64,000 bases of DNA from Pantoea agglomerans (lineage in GTDB: Bacteria; Pseudomonadota; Gammaproteobacteria; Enterobacterales; Enterobacteriaceae), in the NCBI RefSeq assembly GCF_021397715.1, contig NZ_CP090208.1:310001-374000 (forward strand). The letters are read 5' to 3'. The first letter of the stretch is position 1. Every line of letters begins with the position of its first letter. The notes under the pieces are model-generated. The model saw only the letters and a list, made by a program, of their open reading frames with translations, made no database searches and was not told where the DNA came from. Of the stretch, positions 34,927 to 43,392 are shown one piece after another. The translations under genes were made by a program, and so were the position numbers.

Positions 34927-36207
34927 TTAAGCGGTTTTCTTGTGGGGCATGGGTGGGGCATTTTGTGAAAAATCAGCGTTCAGGAGAGCGACCTGATCGT
35001 GATTATTCTCGGTCATCCATTTACCGTAAACGTTGTAAAGCATCTGCGCCGAAGAGTGCCCCATCTGGTGAGCAACAAAGTTTGGGTTGGCTCCGGCCGC
35101 AAGTGCCCAGCATGCAAAAGTATGCCGCGTTTCATATGACTTCCTCATTCTGACACCAGCCTTCCTCAGCATCGTTCTCCAGGCGGCGTTGATTGTTCCT
35201 GATGTGTACCAGTCTGCCGTCCCACCATTACGGGTTGTGATCCTCGGTGAAAACACGAAAGTACACAGGTCTGTTCGCGTCGCCTCCTTCTGCCGCAGAT
35301 GAATCGTTACCTCATGCTGCTGTCCCATTCTCGTCAGCACCATCTGTGACTTCAGCGCCTCAATGGCAGGGGCGGTCAGCTGAATGGTCCTGATGCCGGA
35401 GTCTGTTTTCGGCGGGTTGAAGTAATTCGTCATCGACTGCCCGCGCACTATCTTCACCGTCCAGTCCACAGTATCAATATCTTCCCACGCCAGAGAGATA
35501 ATCTCTCCATGCCGCATACCGGTATTAACGGCAAAGATGATGAGATTTGTCATCTGCTCGGTGGGAGAAGCGGCGATCACCCTTGCGTACTCCTCACGGG
35601 TCAGCGGGTCAGGGGCTGGTCTGGATTTTTTCAGCGGCGCAAAAGTCTCCATCGGGTTTCTCTGCACATAGCCATTGGCTGCGGCGAACGAAAACATTCC
35701 CTTCAGACAGGCGAAGTATGAATTCACCGTTGGCACCGTTCTGCCTCTTCCGGTAGGTATCGGGTTCCTTCCTCGCGGCCGCTGTATTCCCGTCAGCATC
35801 TCCTTCCTTGCAATCAGGATGTCTTCCTGCGTCACTGAGTCAGCCATCTTTTCATGGCCGATTACATCCAGGCATGATCCAACGTATGACCTGTAATGCC
35901 TCAGTGCGTTTGCGGTAAGGTCCATTTCCTTCACTGAAAGCCATTTGTTTGCCAGCTCAGCCAGTGTCACCAGCCTTCTCTGTACGCCATATTTACCGGC
36001 GTTCGGAGAGCCTGGAAACTGATCTGGATAGCTGAAGGTTCCGGTTTTTACCTGATAGCAAACAGAAGCCCTCAGCTCTCCTGCTGCCTTCCTGTTTTTC
36101 GGTGTATCTGGCAATCCCAGACCTTCCCTCACTCTCTTACCTTTATAAATGAACCATATGCGCAGAAACCCTCCGTGGTTTTCTACGCCTGTGGGGTATT
36201 TAGCCAT
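34927..36207 (-). CDS. int: Phage tyrosine-type integrase
   Basis: 426 aa from the ATG at 36207 (GAGGAG upstream). An arm-binding N-terminus (KYPTGVENHGGFLRIWFIYKGKRVREGLG) and core-binding helices precede a catalytic domain with NTGMRHGEIISLAW (first Arg), ETRHTFACWALAAG (second Arg/His region), HQMGHSS and LYNVYGKW (likely Tyr nucleophile). It mediates site-specific insertion into the glutaminase gene. Confidence 0.95.
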   Translation of the reverse strand: MAKYPTGVENHGGFLRIWFIYKGKRVREGLGLPDTPKNRKAAGELRASVCYQVKTGTFSYPDQFPGSPNAGKYGVQRRLVTLAELANKWLSVKEMDLTANALRHYRSYVGSCLDVIGHEKMADSVTQEDILIARKEMLTGIQRPRGRNPIPTGRGRTVPTVNSYFACLKGMFSFAAANGYVQRNPMETFAPLKKSRPAPDPLTREEYARVIAASPTEQMTNLIIFAVNTGMRHGEIISLAWEDIDTVDWTVKIVRGQSMTNYFNPPKTDSGIRTIQLTAPAIEALKSQMVLTRMGQQHEVTIHLRQKEATRTDLCTFVFSPRITTRNGGTADWYTSGTINAAWRTMLRKAGVRMRKSYETRHTFACWALAAGANPNFVAHQMGHSSAQMLYNVYGKWMTENNHDQVALLNADFSQNAPPMPHKKTA

Positions 36208-36238
36208 CACTGCTCCTCGCTGTTGAAAGGGAGTCCAT

Positions 36239-36487
36239 TTAAGCAGAAATGCGGCGGCGGATCGCCGGGCGCTGTTTCTCAATCCATTTATTTATTTCTG
36301 GCAGGCAGTACATGATCGGGCTGTTTTCTTTTGGCGCGAGGTCGGGAGCCACATGGCGATACTCCTTCCCCTCAAGCCAAGTTGACCGGCGCGCGTGCTG
36401 AATCATGTGCTTGGTCATGCCGGTTACTGTGGTAAGAACGGCCTCGGACACCCATTTATTGGGCATCAGCTGAACAACGTTTTCCAT
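36239..36487 (-). CDS. xis: Phage excisionase
   Basis: 82 aa. Starts MENVVQLMPNKWVSEAVLTT and has a winged-helix pattern with HMIQHARRSTWLEGKEYRHVAPD, as in excisionases that bend DNA at att sites. AAGGAG precedes the ATG. It is adjacent to int in the usual position. Confidence 0.85.
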   Translation of the reverse strand: MENVVQLMPNKWVSEAVLTTVTGMTKHMIQHARRSTWLEGKEYRHVAPDLAPKENSPIMYCLPEINKWIEKQRPAIRRRISA

Positions 36488-36489
36488 AT

Positions 36490-36594
36490 CTACTCCTTTG
36501 GCGGCCAGTTCCAGACCAGCACGATAAAAATAAAACGGCGAGCCACTGAGTGAACTCGCCGGGGGTGATGTCGCAGATGGTGTTCATGCTGCAC
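36490..36594 (-). CDS. Possible 34-aa membrane peptide upstream of xis
   Basis: A GTG-started frame ends RRFIFIVLVWNWPPKE, a short membrane-like segment, with its stop just before xis and the xis ribosome site inside it. A different frame (36456-36587, 43 aa) begins with an ATG overlapping the stop of the upstream gene. Only one of the two is likely to be real. Confidence 0.35.
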   Translation of the reverse strand: MQHEHHLRHHPRRVHSVARRFIFIVLVWNWPPKE

Positions 36595-36961
36595 GTTCGT
36601 GACTTCTTGGCGCTCCGCGATAGCGAGGCTTAGGCTCGCGGGCCGGGCTGCAGATGGCGCTTTTTAAAATAACGTCCCAGTTTGCTTTGTTGTTAGGAAC
36701 CCAGGTGCCGCCATCTCCGTCTATCCATCCTGGCTTAACATTGACCGCCATCGCTTCCAGAACTGAACATGGAACGGCAAGAGTGTGGTATCCATTGTTG
36801 TAATAGGAAGGATGAGACATTACGCGCTCATATCCATAACGGCCGGATGTCTCTAACCGTGCCCGATACCCGCTGTTATCATGGCCCCACAGCGTAATAT
36901 AAGGTTGGCGGCGCTCCGTCCACTTAACCGAAACGATGAAATATTCCTGCTCTTCAGACAT
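36584..36961 (-). CDS. Phage hypothetical protein, 125 aa
   Basis: Soluble protein rich in Tyr/Trp/Gly (WTERRQPYITLWGHDNSGYR, GWIDGDGGTWVPNN). No domain recognised. It belongs to the leftward early operon between xis and small early genes. Confidence 0.7.
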   Translation of the reverse strand: MSEEQEYFIVSVKWTERRQPYITLWGHDNSGYRARLETSGRYGYERVMSHPSYYNNGYHTLAVPCSVLEAMAVNVKPGWIDGDGGTWVPNNKANWDVILKSAICSPAREPKPRYRGAPRSHERAA

Positions 36962-37007
36962 AACAACTCCTCACGCAGAGCGCGATAGTGAATAGGGTGG
37001 GTGGGGT

Positions 37008-37211
37008 TTAGTCGTTCGGCAGGGCTGGGAGTGGCATCCAGTGGCTAGGATTGGTCGGCATGGAGTCACCGTCATATAAGTAGTGATACCAGCCATCCCC
37101 CTCATCGCCAATAAAACCATCCTCTATGTGTCCGTCGTATTGGATGAATAAAAGAAGAATCTTTTCATTCAGCGAAGGCATTTCCTCCCAAAAGGAAGTC
37201 CAGCAGCTCAT
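37008..37211 (-). CDS. DUF551-family phage protein
   Basis: 67 aa. The ending PSHWMPLPALPND is the signature end of DUF551 proteins, and the front (PSLNEKILLLFIQYDG ... GDGWYHY) fits. Its start overlaps the 37208 gene end by 4 bases. Function unknown. Confidence 0.8.
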   Translation of the reverse strand: MSCWTSFWEEMPSLNEKILLLFIQYDGHIEDGFIGDEGDGWYHYLYDGDSMPTNPSHWMPLPALPND

Positions 37212-37426
37212 GCCACTCTCCTGTGTTGCTTAGCGCGCTCGATGCGCTCATAATCGGTGCGGCACTCCGGGCAGCAGAAAAAGCCTTTATCGACTTTCTC
37301 GCCGCAATCACCATTCTGACAAGTGCCGGTAAACTGCATACTCGGCTTAGGCCGGTTAGCCAGGGCAATCTCAATCATCTGCTGCTCGCGTTCTGCGGCC
37401 TCGTCTAAAATATCCGCAAAACTCAT
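37208..37426 (-). CDS. Small zinc-finger phage protein
   Basis: 72 aa. Cysteines TCQNGDCGEKVDKGFFCCPEC form a likely zinc-binding loop after an N-terminal helix (ILDEAAEREQQMIEIALANR). It looks like a TraR/DksA-style or related phage zinc protein; the residue spacing differs from true TraR. GAGGTGAT precedes the ATG. Confidence 0.7.
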   Translation of the reverse strand: MSFADILDEAAEREQQMIEIALANRPKPSMQFTGTCQNGDCGEKVDKGFFCCPECRTDYERIERAKQHRRVA

Positions 37427-37435
37427 ATCATCACC

Positions 37436-37753
37436 TCAAAAATCAACGTGAATGCGGGGTATCTTGTTATCCCTAACAGCCTTAATTAGAGCTTCAAATA
37501 GCTCGCGTGGCTGGTATGCGTCTGGCATAGATGACTCAATAACTAGCATTGCCTGAATCGTATTTTCATCGCGTTCAGCTTGCTTCTGCCTCCTTAGGAA
37601 GGCCAGCAAATCAATGCAGTCAGGGCAAATGAGAATATCGTCTTTACATTGCACTAACAGGTGCTCGCCTACATTTGAGCCACATAAAGAGCACAGGTCT
37701 TTTTTGTCTGGCACGTACTCCTGAAAACCGAATTTAGGCACTTGAATAGCCAT
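37436..37753 (-). CDS. Phage zinc-ribbon protein
   Basis: 105 aa from the ATG at 37753 (GGAG six bases upstream). Cysteine pairs CSLCG and CPDC about 25 residues apart, then a helical C-terminal half. This resembles ClpX-type zinc ribbons in spacing, but no other ClpX feature is present. Confidence 0.65.
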   Translation of the reverse strand: MAIQVPKFGFQEYVPDKKDLCSLCGSNVGEHLLVQCKDDILICPDCIDLLAFLRRQKQAERDENTIQAMLVIESSMPDAYQPRELFEALIKAVRDNKIPRIHVDF

Positions 37754-37776
37754 ACTCATCTCCGAAATTTGGGCGT

Positions 37777-37801
37777 AAAAAAACCGCCTCAGCGGGCGGT
37801 T
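37777..37801 (-). terminator. Terminator on minus strand after HNH gene
   Basis: AACCGCC / GGCGGTT stem followed by TTTTTTT on the minus strand, right after the HNH stop. It may insulate that gene from the operon. Confidence 0.75.
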
Positions 37802-37802
37802 A

Positions 37803-38321
37803 TCACTTGGTTGAAGAGTATTCTCCATGCAACCTCTTTGCGGCCTCACAGTAAGCTTCATGCGCTGCTTCGGCCGTGGAGTGCAACCCTAAGTAGTAGT
37901 GCTTACCTCGGACGCGTATCTGCGCCTCCCAGCGATTGCAATCCTTCTTGAGCTTTACACCTTTAAGTCCCTCCTTATTGGCCCTGCGCGTGTTGCACAT
38001 ATTTTGAGACCTTGTTGCTTGGCGAAGATTTTCTATTCGGTTATCTATGCGGTTGGAATTGATGTGGTCTATTTCAAGCTCAGGCCATTCACCATAGTGC
38101 AGTAGCCATGCGACGCGGTGCGCTATCACTGTATATGGCACACCATTAACGGACACCTTAAACCTGAGATAGCCAAATTTATTCAGGTTCCCACATGACC
38201 TTCCTGCTGGCAGCCCCTTGGGCGAGGCTGTTTTCCACGTCAGCAATCCAGTCAATCGGCAATAGGATATGTTCTGCCTGATGAAATCAGTCAGTTCTTT
38301 TGGGGGTATTTTGGGCTTCAC
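37803..38321 (-). CDS. HNH endonuclease with AP2-like DNA-binding domain
   Basis: 172 aa. The HNH_3 core reads AHRVAWLLHYGEWPELEIDHINSNRIDNRIENLR, then TRRANKEGLKGVKL and a C-terminal AP2/ERF-like sheet (RWEAQIRVRGKHYYLGLHSTAEAAHEAY). This is the free-standing homing-endonuclease layout. It has its own terminator, as expected for an inserted mobile gene. Confidence 0.92.
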   Translation of the reverse strand: MKPKIPPKELTDFIRQNISYCRLTGLLTWKTASPKGLPAGRSCGNLNKFGYLRFKVSVNGVPYTVIAHRVAWLLHYGEWPELEIDHINSNRIDNRIENLRQATRSQNMCNTRRANKEGLKGVKLKKDCNRWEAQIRVRGKHYYLGLHSTAEAAHEAYCEAAKRLHGEYSSTK

Positions 38322-38411
38322 GAAAATCTCCAGCTGGATACTGAATTTAATAGAAATTGCGTGCCGCTAGATTATGTGACATGGCGATGACCTCCTGTGG
38401 GGAGTATACGC

Positions 38412-38822
38412 CTATTCGTGCGGGGTGGGTGCCGCCTCCAGCATGGCACTGTAAGCGAATCCAATCTCATCATCACCAATATGCTCGATGTGGATTTTTG
38501 CATATGACTTGTACATGTCACCACGCCATGCCCTCAGCATCTCTTCTGTTGGCTCACCCGGTACCAGTTTCCAGCCATCCGGCACCAGTTCAGCCAGGTC
38601 AGCGGCGGGCGTGGGGCGGGCTATTTCCTCATTCTCGCGGCCTAAATATGAAAGAGAAATAATGGCGACAGCCTGAAAGCTGAGGTCGTCAGAAACGATC
38701 TGCTTCAGTGTGTTCAGGTCTTCCTGAGAGACAATCCGGAAAGTCAGCTGAGCGATACCAGATACCGTCGCATTACCTTGCGCAGCGCAGTAGTGGTAGA
38801 TATAGCGGTTTTGCTTTCCCAT
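38412..38822 (-). CDS. Phage early protein with DGWKLVP motif
   Basis: 136 aa from the ATG at 38822, overlapping the previous stop (TGATG). The C-terminal half carries VPDGWKLVPGEPTEEMLRAW, a module seen in many enteric phage early proteins. Function unknown. Confidence 0.65.
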   Translation of the reverse strand: MGKQNRYIYHYCAAQGNATVSGIAQLTFRIVSQEDLNTLKQIVSDDLSFQAVAIISLSYLGRENEEIARPTPAADLAELVPDGWKLVPGEPTEEMLRAWRGDMYKSYAKIHIEHIGDDEIGFAYSAMLEAAPTPHE

Positions 38823-39091
38823 CACTCACCCTCCACCTGATAACCGGCTGCTCGGATGGCGGCAACAGCATCGTTTCTTACATTGCACATGGCAGTGATT
38901 TCGTCATGCGTATAGCCGATTTGAATGATTTGCGGCAGCTTAACCGGCTGCGCGGTCAGGTTGGTGATAGCTTGGCAATAAATTAAGAGGTCGAGCTTGT
39001 CTTTATGCATGATGCCGAACTCGACTTTTGAAAGCTCTTTAATCTTCTGTTCGCATCGCTCAATCAGCGCCTGCTTCTGCTCTTCGGTCAT
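38822..39091 (-). CDS. Phage hypothetical protein, 89 aa
   Basis: Helical N-terminus (EEQKQALIERCEQKIKELSK). It overlaps the upstream gene by 4 bases and the downstream one by 1, so it is part of a tightly coupled early operon. Not recognised. Confidence 0.6.
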   Translation of the reverse strand: MTEEQKQALIERCEQKIKELSKVEFGIMHKDKLDLLIYCQAITNLTAQPVKLPQIIQIGYTHDEITAMCNVRNDAVAAIRAAGYQVEGE

Positions 39092-39354
39092 GATGGATCT
39101 CCTGCGCGGATAGCGGTCGCATAGTACTGTGGAACTGCCTCGCCACTAACCCTGAATTGCTGCTCAGGTCCGTCGCCTTCAGCGACGCACACAACGGGGG
39201 TCTCGCGACCACTTGCGATTCTGTATTCAGCACTGTAGCAATCGTCCTCCTCAGCCCACTCCTGTGCTGCTGATTCGGCATCATGAGCCTCGATTTCACT
39301 GGCATTTTCACGCTCTGATCCCATATCAGGGCACCATACTAAGAATGTCTTCAT
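39088..39354 (-). CDS. Phage hypothetical protein, 88 aa
   Basis: Starts MKTFLVWCPDMGSERENA and has an acidic helix (HDAESAAQEWAEEDD). Its ATG overlaps the previous stop. It resembles small phage proteins with the EI.A.DAE.AA..WA pattern; role unknown. Confidence 0.65.
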   Translation of the reverse strand: MKTFLVWCPDMGSERENASEIEAHDAESAAQEWAEEDDCYSAEYRIASGRETPVVCVAEGDGPEQQFRVSGEAVPQYYATAIRAGDPS

Positions 39355-39806
39355 CACTCACCATCCTTACCGGCGCGGAGTTGGGCGGCGAAATCCTCAG
39401 CCAGACCTGCCGCGAAGCGACGGTCGCGCTGAAATGCTGCAGCTGGCGTTGCATCCGCAATTACGCGCTGCTGATGCGCGAATGCCTCCACGCCATCAGC
39501 CCGCACAGAGTTGAGATAGGTGTCGGTGGCTGTCTGCTTCAGCACCTGCATTGCGTCGTATAGCCATGACTGCGCTGGATTAAGTGAATCCTGTACGGCG
39601 TGATAACCCGCTGCACTGTATTGACCAATCAGGCGCTCGATGATTTCGCCCCGCGCCGCGCTCTCAGCCGCCAGCGCGTCACGCGCTTTCTGTTGTACTG
39701 CGAATTTTCTCACCAGGTAAGCCGCAAGGCTTTCACCGACAAAGATATCGGCAGGCATGGCTTTACCCGTGATAAGCCCGCGCATTTCATGTTCTGTGAT
39801 ATTCAT
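39354..39806 (-). CDS. Ea22-like phage early protein
   Basis: 150 aa. Begins with MRGLITGKAMPADIFVGESLAAYLVRKF, followed by helices RDALAAESAARGEIIERL and a C-terminal AAGLAEDFAAQLRAG. This patchwork is typical of the variable lambdoid Ea22-like group. Function unknown. Confidence 0.6.
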   Translation of the reverse strand: MNITEHEMRGLITGKAMPADIFVGESLAAYLVRKFAVQQKARDALAAESAARGEIIERLIGQYSAAGYHAVQDSLNPAQSWLYDAMQVLKQTATDTYLNSVRADGVEAFAHQQRVIADATPAAAFQRDRRFAAGLAEDFAAQLRAGKDGE

Positions 39807-39854
39807 CTCTTACCCCTTATGCCGCTGTCAGGCTCAATGCCGCGGCGAAAATAG

Positions 39855-40250
39855 TTAGTCCAGGCAGCCCAGATTCAGGCCCGTTGCGATTACCCGCGCC
39901 CGGCGCTTTGCCGCGACGATTGCCTGCTGTCTGCGCTCATTATCAGAACCTTTGCCGCTGATGATGATTGGTACCGAATTAAGCGGCACCAGGCGCTTTG
40001 GTTTGCGCTCCAGCGTGTAGGTGTGGTCAAACACCCGCCCGACCTTCACCGGCTCGGATGAGGTGATGCTGAGTGATTTGCAGGGCTTCAGGCATTCGCG
40101 CATCTGATGATTGAATTCACTGAGCGTCATATGAAAAAGGGCGCTTAATTCGCGCCCGGTCATCGGTCTTTTAGATAGCTGGAAGGTGACTTTCTCTTTG
40201 AATCCGCTGTTCGGGTGATTGTTGCGCCGGTACTGAGCGAGTTTTCGCAT
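39855..40250 (-). CDS. Phage hypothetical basic protein, 131 aa
   Basis: Basic, with a winged-helix-like front (GFKEKVTFQLSKRPMTGRELSALFHM). It lies 2 bases after recT, so it is in the recombination operon. A DNA-binding role is only suggested by charge. Confidence 0.6.
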   Translation of the reverse strand: MRKLAQYRRNNHPNSGFKEKVTFQLSKRPMTGRELSALFHMTLSEFNHQMRECLKPCKSLSITSSEPVKVGRVFDHTYTLERKPKRLVPLNSVPIIISGKGSDNERRQQAIVAAKRRARVIATGLNLGCLD

Positions 40251-40252
40251 GG

Positions 40253-41098
40253 TTACTCTCCCTGAACTGGCTCCTGATTGTCTGCCGGTGCTTCGTCGAC
40301 CACCTCGTACTCACCAGTGATTATCGATGAGTTATCCTGTGGAATATCGGCTTCAGCTTTTTCATCCAGGTTCACGGCGCGCTGAAGTTCGATGCTAACG
40401 GGAAGATATTTGAAGAGCCGGCGAATGGCCGTTTTCTTTGCCATCTCTTCGTAGTGATCGACCCACGGCCCTTTGTCACCGGATTTGCTGAGCGCCCGGA
40501 CTTTATCGACGGCTGCTTTACTCATCACCTCAAACTGAACGCCACCATCTTTGAGGCGAGCCACTGCATATACGTGGGTCAGCGCGCCCGGATTACCATC
40601 CTCGTTCGGCACATGCTCCAGCTTCTCATCGAGGCCGTATGCATAACTGAACTTATCGTTTTCAAACACTGCACGGGCTGACAGGCTGACAATCTGACCA
40701 GATCGGCGAGCGAGGTCTATCATCCCGCGATAGCCAATGATTAACTGTGTTTCGGTGGCAACTGTGACCCATTGATTTCCCTGCTTCTGCCGCTTATCGA
40801 AAGGAAGAAGGTAGGCATGACCGAGCGCGCCGCCCGGTTCAAGACCAAGCTGAGCGCACTGCATGATTGCGCCAAGGAAAGACATCTGGTCGCACTGCAT
40901 GAGCTTTGGCGTTTTACGAAGCTCGGTCATAGCAATACGTGCCAGCCTGTCGGCGGTCATATGCTTGGGCAGGGCAAGAGCAATCTGGGCCTTGGTGCTC
41001 GGGTCGGCCATCAGTTGGGTAAGGGTTTTTGGCTTGCGCTCCTGTGCAGGCGCGACTTCGCCTCCGGTCGCTGCGGATTTAAGTGCTGCTGAAGACAT
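40253..41098 (-). CDS. recT: RecT-family single-strand annealing protein
   Basis: 281 aa from the ATG at 41098 (AAGGA upstream). RecT features: LPKHMTADRLARIAMTELRK, CDQMSFLGAIMQCAQLGLEP, HAYLLPF and IIGYRGMIDLARRSG. It anneals single strands during phage recombination together with the YqaJ exonuclease directly upstream. Confidence 0.95.
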   Translation of the reverse strand: MSSAALKSAATGGEVAPAQERKPKTLTQLMADPSTKAQIALALPKHMTADRLARIAMTELRKTPKLMQCDQMSFLGAIMQCAQLGLEPGGALGHAYLLPFDKRQKQGNQWVTVATETQLIIGYRGMIDLARRSGQIVSLSARAVFENDKFSYAYGLDEKLEHVPNEDGNPGALTHVYAVARLKDGGVQFEVMSKAAVDKVRALSKSGDKGPWVDHYEEMAKKTAIRRLFKYLPVSIELQRAVNLDEKAEADIPQDNSSIITGEYEVVDEAPADNQEPVQGE

Positions 41099-41108
41099 GA
41101 GATAGTCC

Positions 41109-42005
41109 TTATTTGATGCGGAATACGCGAGATTTTGATGTTTTCTTGAAGGCGTCATAGAGGGCTGGGTGAGCCTCCTTGAACGCGGCTATATCGAAGC
41201 GGGTAGAGTTCTGTGTGCGCCAGGTTGCCAGTTGCTTACCCTGCAGGCTGATGTATGAGTTGTCCTGCATAAAGAGCTTCAGCTTCTGCTCAGCAAACTC
41301 TATTTCGTCTGACAGTTCCTTTTTTCTGGCCTGCAATTCCCTTAGTTGAAGCAACGCATCGAGAGCCTTTCCATCTGCCTCAATGCCCGTTCCGGCATCC
41401 CTGTCGAATATGCGCATCACATCACTGACTGCTGTAAGTGGCGGCGGAGTAAGGTTGTTCACCATCTCCCAGAACTGAATTTCCTTTTCCCGAATTGCCG
41501 CTATTGTTTCATCGTCCCGCTCTACGCGGTAAACGCGGAAGTCATCTGCGCCAATCAGTACGCCGAATACACAAACCTGCTTACCAGTCACCATCAGCCC
41601 ATGCATCGCCTGGGCCGTGTAATGGACCGGTATTGCATCAGTTTGCTGCTCACCCCATTCCCGGGCTTTAAACGGGCTGCACGTCTTAATCTCAATGTTT
41701 TCCCCACTCTCTGCCTCAGCGTCTATTTCAGCGGCTATGTAGGGTAACTCTGGATCAAGATATCGCTCTCCGCGCCTGGCAATTACCAGGCCTGTTTCTT
41801 CGGAGAGAAGATCAATGACGTAAGGCTCCATCCTCTGCCCACGACTGAAAATCTTCTGCTTACCGGGTGATGGTGCCTCTCTGCGTGGCTGCACCTTGTC
41901 CAGGTAAACGTCTAGCGGCGTCCGCCACGGTGATATTCCGAGAATCCCGGCGACATCGCTGCCGCCCAGGTATTTTGTTCTGTCTAACTGGCCAACTGAT
42001 TGCAT
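41109..42005 (-). CDS. YqaJ-family phage exonuclease
   Basis: 298 aa. RTKYLGGSDVAGILGISPWRTPLDVYLDK at the front, then catalytic acidic residues in AAEIDA and EIKTC. It degrades one strand at DNA ends and hands the other to RecT. A coiled coil (LRELQARKKELSDEIEFAEQKL) lies at residues 220-245. Confidence 0.93.
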   Translation of the reverse strand: MQSVGQLDRTKYLGGSDVAGILGISPWRTPLDVYLDKVQPRREAPSPGKQKIFSRGQRMEPYVIDLLSEETGLVIARRGERYLDPELPYIAAEIDAEAESGENIEIKTCSPFKAREWGEQQTDAIPVHYTAQAMHGLMVTGKQVCVFGVLIGADDFRVYRVERDDETIAAIREKEIQFWEMVNNLTPPPLTAVSDVMRIFDRDAGTGIEADGKALDALLQLRELQARKKELSDEIEFAEQKLKLFMQDNSYISLQGKQLATWRTQNSTRFDIAAFKEAHPALYDAFKKTSKSRVFRIK

Positions 42006-42316
42006 TACGCCGCCTCCTGATTTCCGTGTCTGTTGCGGTAGATTTCGATCGCTACTTCACGGCGCGCAACCCGCACCATCGCCTCACGCAAAAGCGCCTC
42101 AGCGGCTTCGTGCTGCTCGTCGTCTTCATCGAACATCTCGATAGCCGGGTAGTCGTAATGGCGGGTCAGGAAGGCGCACAGGGCTGGCATTAATGGGTTT
42201 GTTTTGTGACCGTTCATGCGAGTATCAACTTCAGCTGCGATAAGCTCCAGTTCGCTATCCGGGAGGTTGTCAGCGATATCCTGCACCTCATTCCGGGCCG
42301 TTCTGCTCAGTCTCAT
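42005..42316 (-). CDS. Phage hypothetical protein, 103 aa
   Basis: Acidic, helical (DDEQHEAAEALLREAMVRVARREVAIEI). Stop and start overlap the neighbouring genes by 1 and 4 bases. Not recognised. Confidence 0.65.
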   Translation of the reverse strand: MRLSRTARNEVQDIADNLPDSELELIAAEVDTRMNGHKTNPLMPALCAFLTRHYDYPAIEMFDEDDEQHEAAEALLREAMVRVARREVAIEIYRNRHGNQEAA

Positions 42317-42453
42317 TTCTTCTCTCCCATGCCAATGGCTTTCAGCATCATGTTGATGAAGGTGAAGTCCTTCGATTTCTCAACCATCTCGCGCTGGCGC
42401 TCCAGCTCTTTCTGCTGCCTGCGGTACTGCTCAGTGGCTGCCTGTGCTATCAT
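42313..42453 (-). CDS. Phage small helical protein, 46 aa
   Basis: From the ATG at 42453, preceded by AGGAGG; longer starts read into the gene upstream. Coiled-coil-like EQYRRQQKELERQREMVEK, then NMMLKAIGMGEKK. It overlaps the 42450 gene by 4 bases. Confidence 0.65.
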   Translation of the reverse strand: MIAQAATEQYRRQQKELERQREMVEKSKDFTFINMMLKAIGMGEKK

Positions 42454-42629
42454 GGCCTGCCCTCCTGAGAAACGACCTGCAACAGGCGCTCCCAAATCTG
42501 CTGTAAGCGGCTCTTTGGCTTCCACGACATAACGTCAGCGCCGGTGAGTTTGTATGCGAACTGGTTAATCTGAGACGCGTTTAAACTGGAGCCACCCATG
42601 AGGGCAGCCCCCTGCATTTGATATTGCAT
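42450..42629 (-). CDS. Phage small protein, 59 aa
   Basis: Frame starts MQYQMQGAALMGGSSLNASQ and continues INQFAYKLTGADVMSWKPKS to RLLQVVSQEGRP. Its stop overlaps the next ATG (ATGA), and it carries the AGGAGG used by that gene. The ASQINQFAYKL...SWKPKS pattern looks like a conserved phage family. Function unknown. Confidence 0.6.
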   Translation of the reverse strand: MQYQMQGAALMGGSSLNASQINQFAYKLTGADVMSWKPKSRLQQIWERLLQVVSQEGRP

Positions 42630-42667
42630 GGGTAACTCCGTTGAATTGATGAATTAGGTTTGGTGTC

Positions 42668-42693
42668 AAAAAAAGCCCAGCATTGCGCCGGGC
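42668..42693 (-). terminator. Terminator inside the left operon
   Basis: On the minus strand GCCCGGC-GCAAT-GCTGGGC followed by seven T. It lies between the 42792 gene and the recombination genes, so it would need antitermination by N to be passed. Confidence 0.8.
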
Positions 42694-42791
42694 ATAAGGA
42701 GTAACGTTCTGGTTATCTATCCTGTCATTTGAAACTTCACAGCGTTGGTGCGTAGCACCTCAAAGCCGTCTGAGTAGGCGGCTTTACGGTG

Positions 42792-43091
42792 TCACTCAAA
42801 CCACTGCGAAGCGAGATAGGCAGCGCCAGCAATTTTGTGCTCGTGCTTTGGTTCGAAGCACGAAAGACACACCTGGATATTCAGCATTGCCAGATTCCAG
42901 TCGATGCCATCCTTTGCTTTCGGCCACTCATCCTTGTTTAGCCCGCCGAAGAACCATTTACTAACCAGTCGACTCCAGGTGTTAGAGTCTTTCTTGAACT
43001 CATCAGGTATTAATGAATAGGCAGGAAGAATCTTCATGGCCTTGCCACCAAATGCAATATCGAGTTGCGTCACTTCAATTGGCTTTTGCAT
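42792..43091 (-). CDS. Phage hypothetical protein, 99 aa
   Basis: From the ATG at 43091 with AGGAGG upstream. It contains LPAYSLIPDEFKKDSNTWSRL, SKWFFGGLNKDEWPKAKDGID and ASQWF. This looks like a conserved lambdoid early protein of unknown role. Confidence 0.7.
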   Translation of the reverse strand: MQKPIEVTQLDIAFGGKAMKILPAYSLIPDEFKKDSNTWSRLVSKWFFGGLNKDEWPKAKDGIDWNLAMLNIQVCLSCFEPKHEHKIAGAAYLASQWFE

Positions 43092-43093
43092 CT

Positions 43094-43174
43094 TCAACCT
43101 CCTGCTATAAACCCCAGCCCTATCAACACGCCAATAACCAGCCAGCCGAAAATGTAGTTACCAGTGCCTATCAT
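43094..43174 (-). CDS. 26-aa membrane peptide
   Basis: The frame encodes MIGTGNYIFGWLVIGVLIGL then GFIAGG, a single membrane helix. GGAGG lies six bases before the ATG, and the stop overlaps the ribosome site of the next gene. Position and signal suggest it is translated in the early operon. Confidence 0.6.
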   Translation of the reverse strand: MIGTGNYIFGWLVIGVLIGLGFIAGG

Positions 43175-43201
43175 GGAGCCTCCAGATATGAAAAAGGCCG
43201 C

Positions 43202-43390
43202 CTAAGCGACCTGCCTGATGGTGTAGCCGTATCCAAGATAGGCATTACGTTCCTGCAGAATCGCAGCTGATGTCCTGGCTGCGCTCTCACCTCTTACTTG
43301 CTTTATCACGTAGTCATTTGAGTCTGGTCCGTTTTCAACCACCTCAAAACTCAGTGCTTCACGGTTAGTGTGCTTATCTGAATTGGACAT
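43202..43390 (-). CDS. Phage hypothetical protein, 62 aa
   Basis: From the ATG at 43390 (GAGGTGAGA upstream). The frame upstream of 43390 belongs to another gene read in a different phase. Not recognised. Confidence 0.6.
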   Translation of the reverse strand: MSNSDKHTNREALSFEVVENGPDSNDYVIKQVRGESAARTSAAILQERNAYLGYGYTIRQVA

Positions 43391-43392
43391 TC

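Noticed and set aside
37436..37753. ClpX-type protein
   Set aside because: Only the cysteine spacing is similar; there is no AAA+ domain and the rest of the small protein is unrelated.
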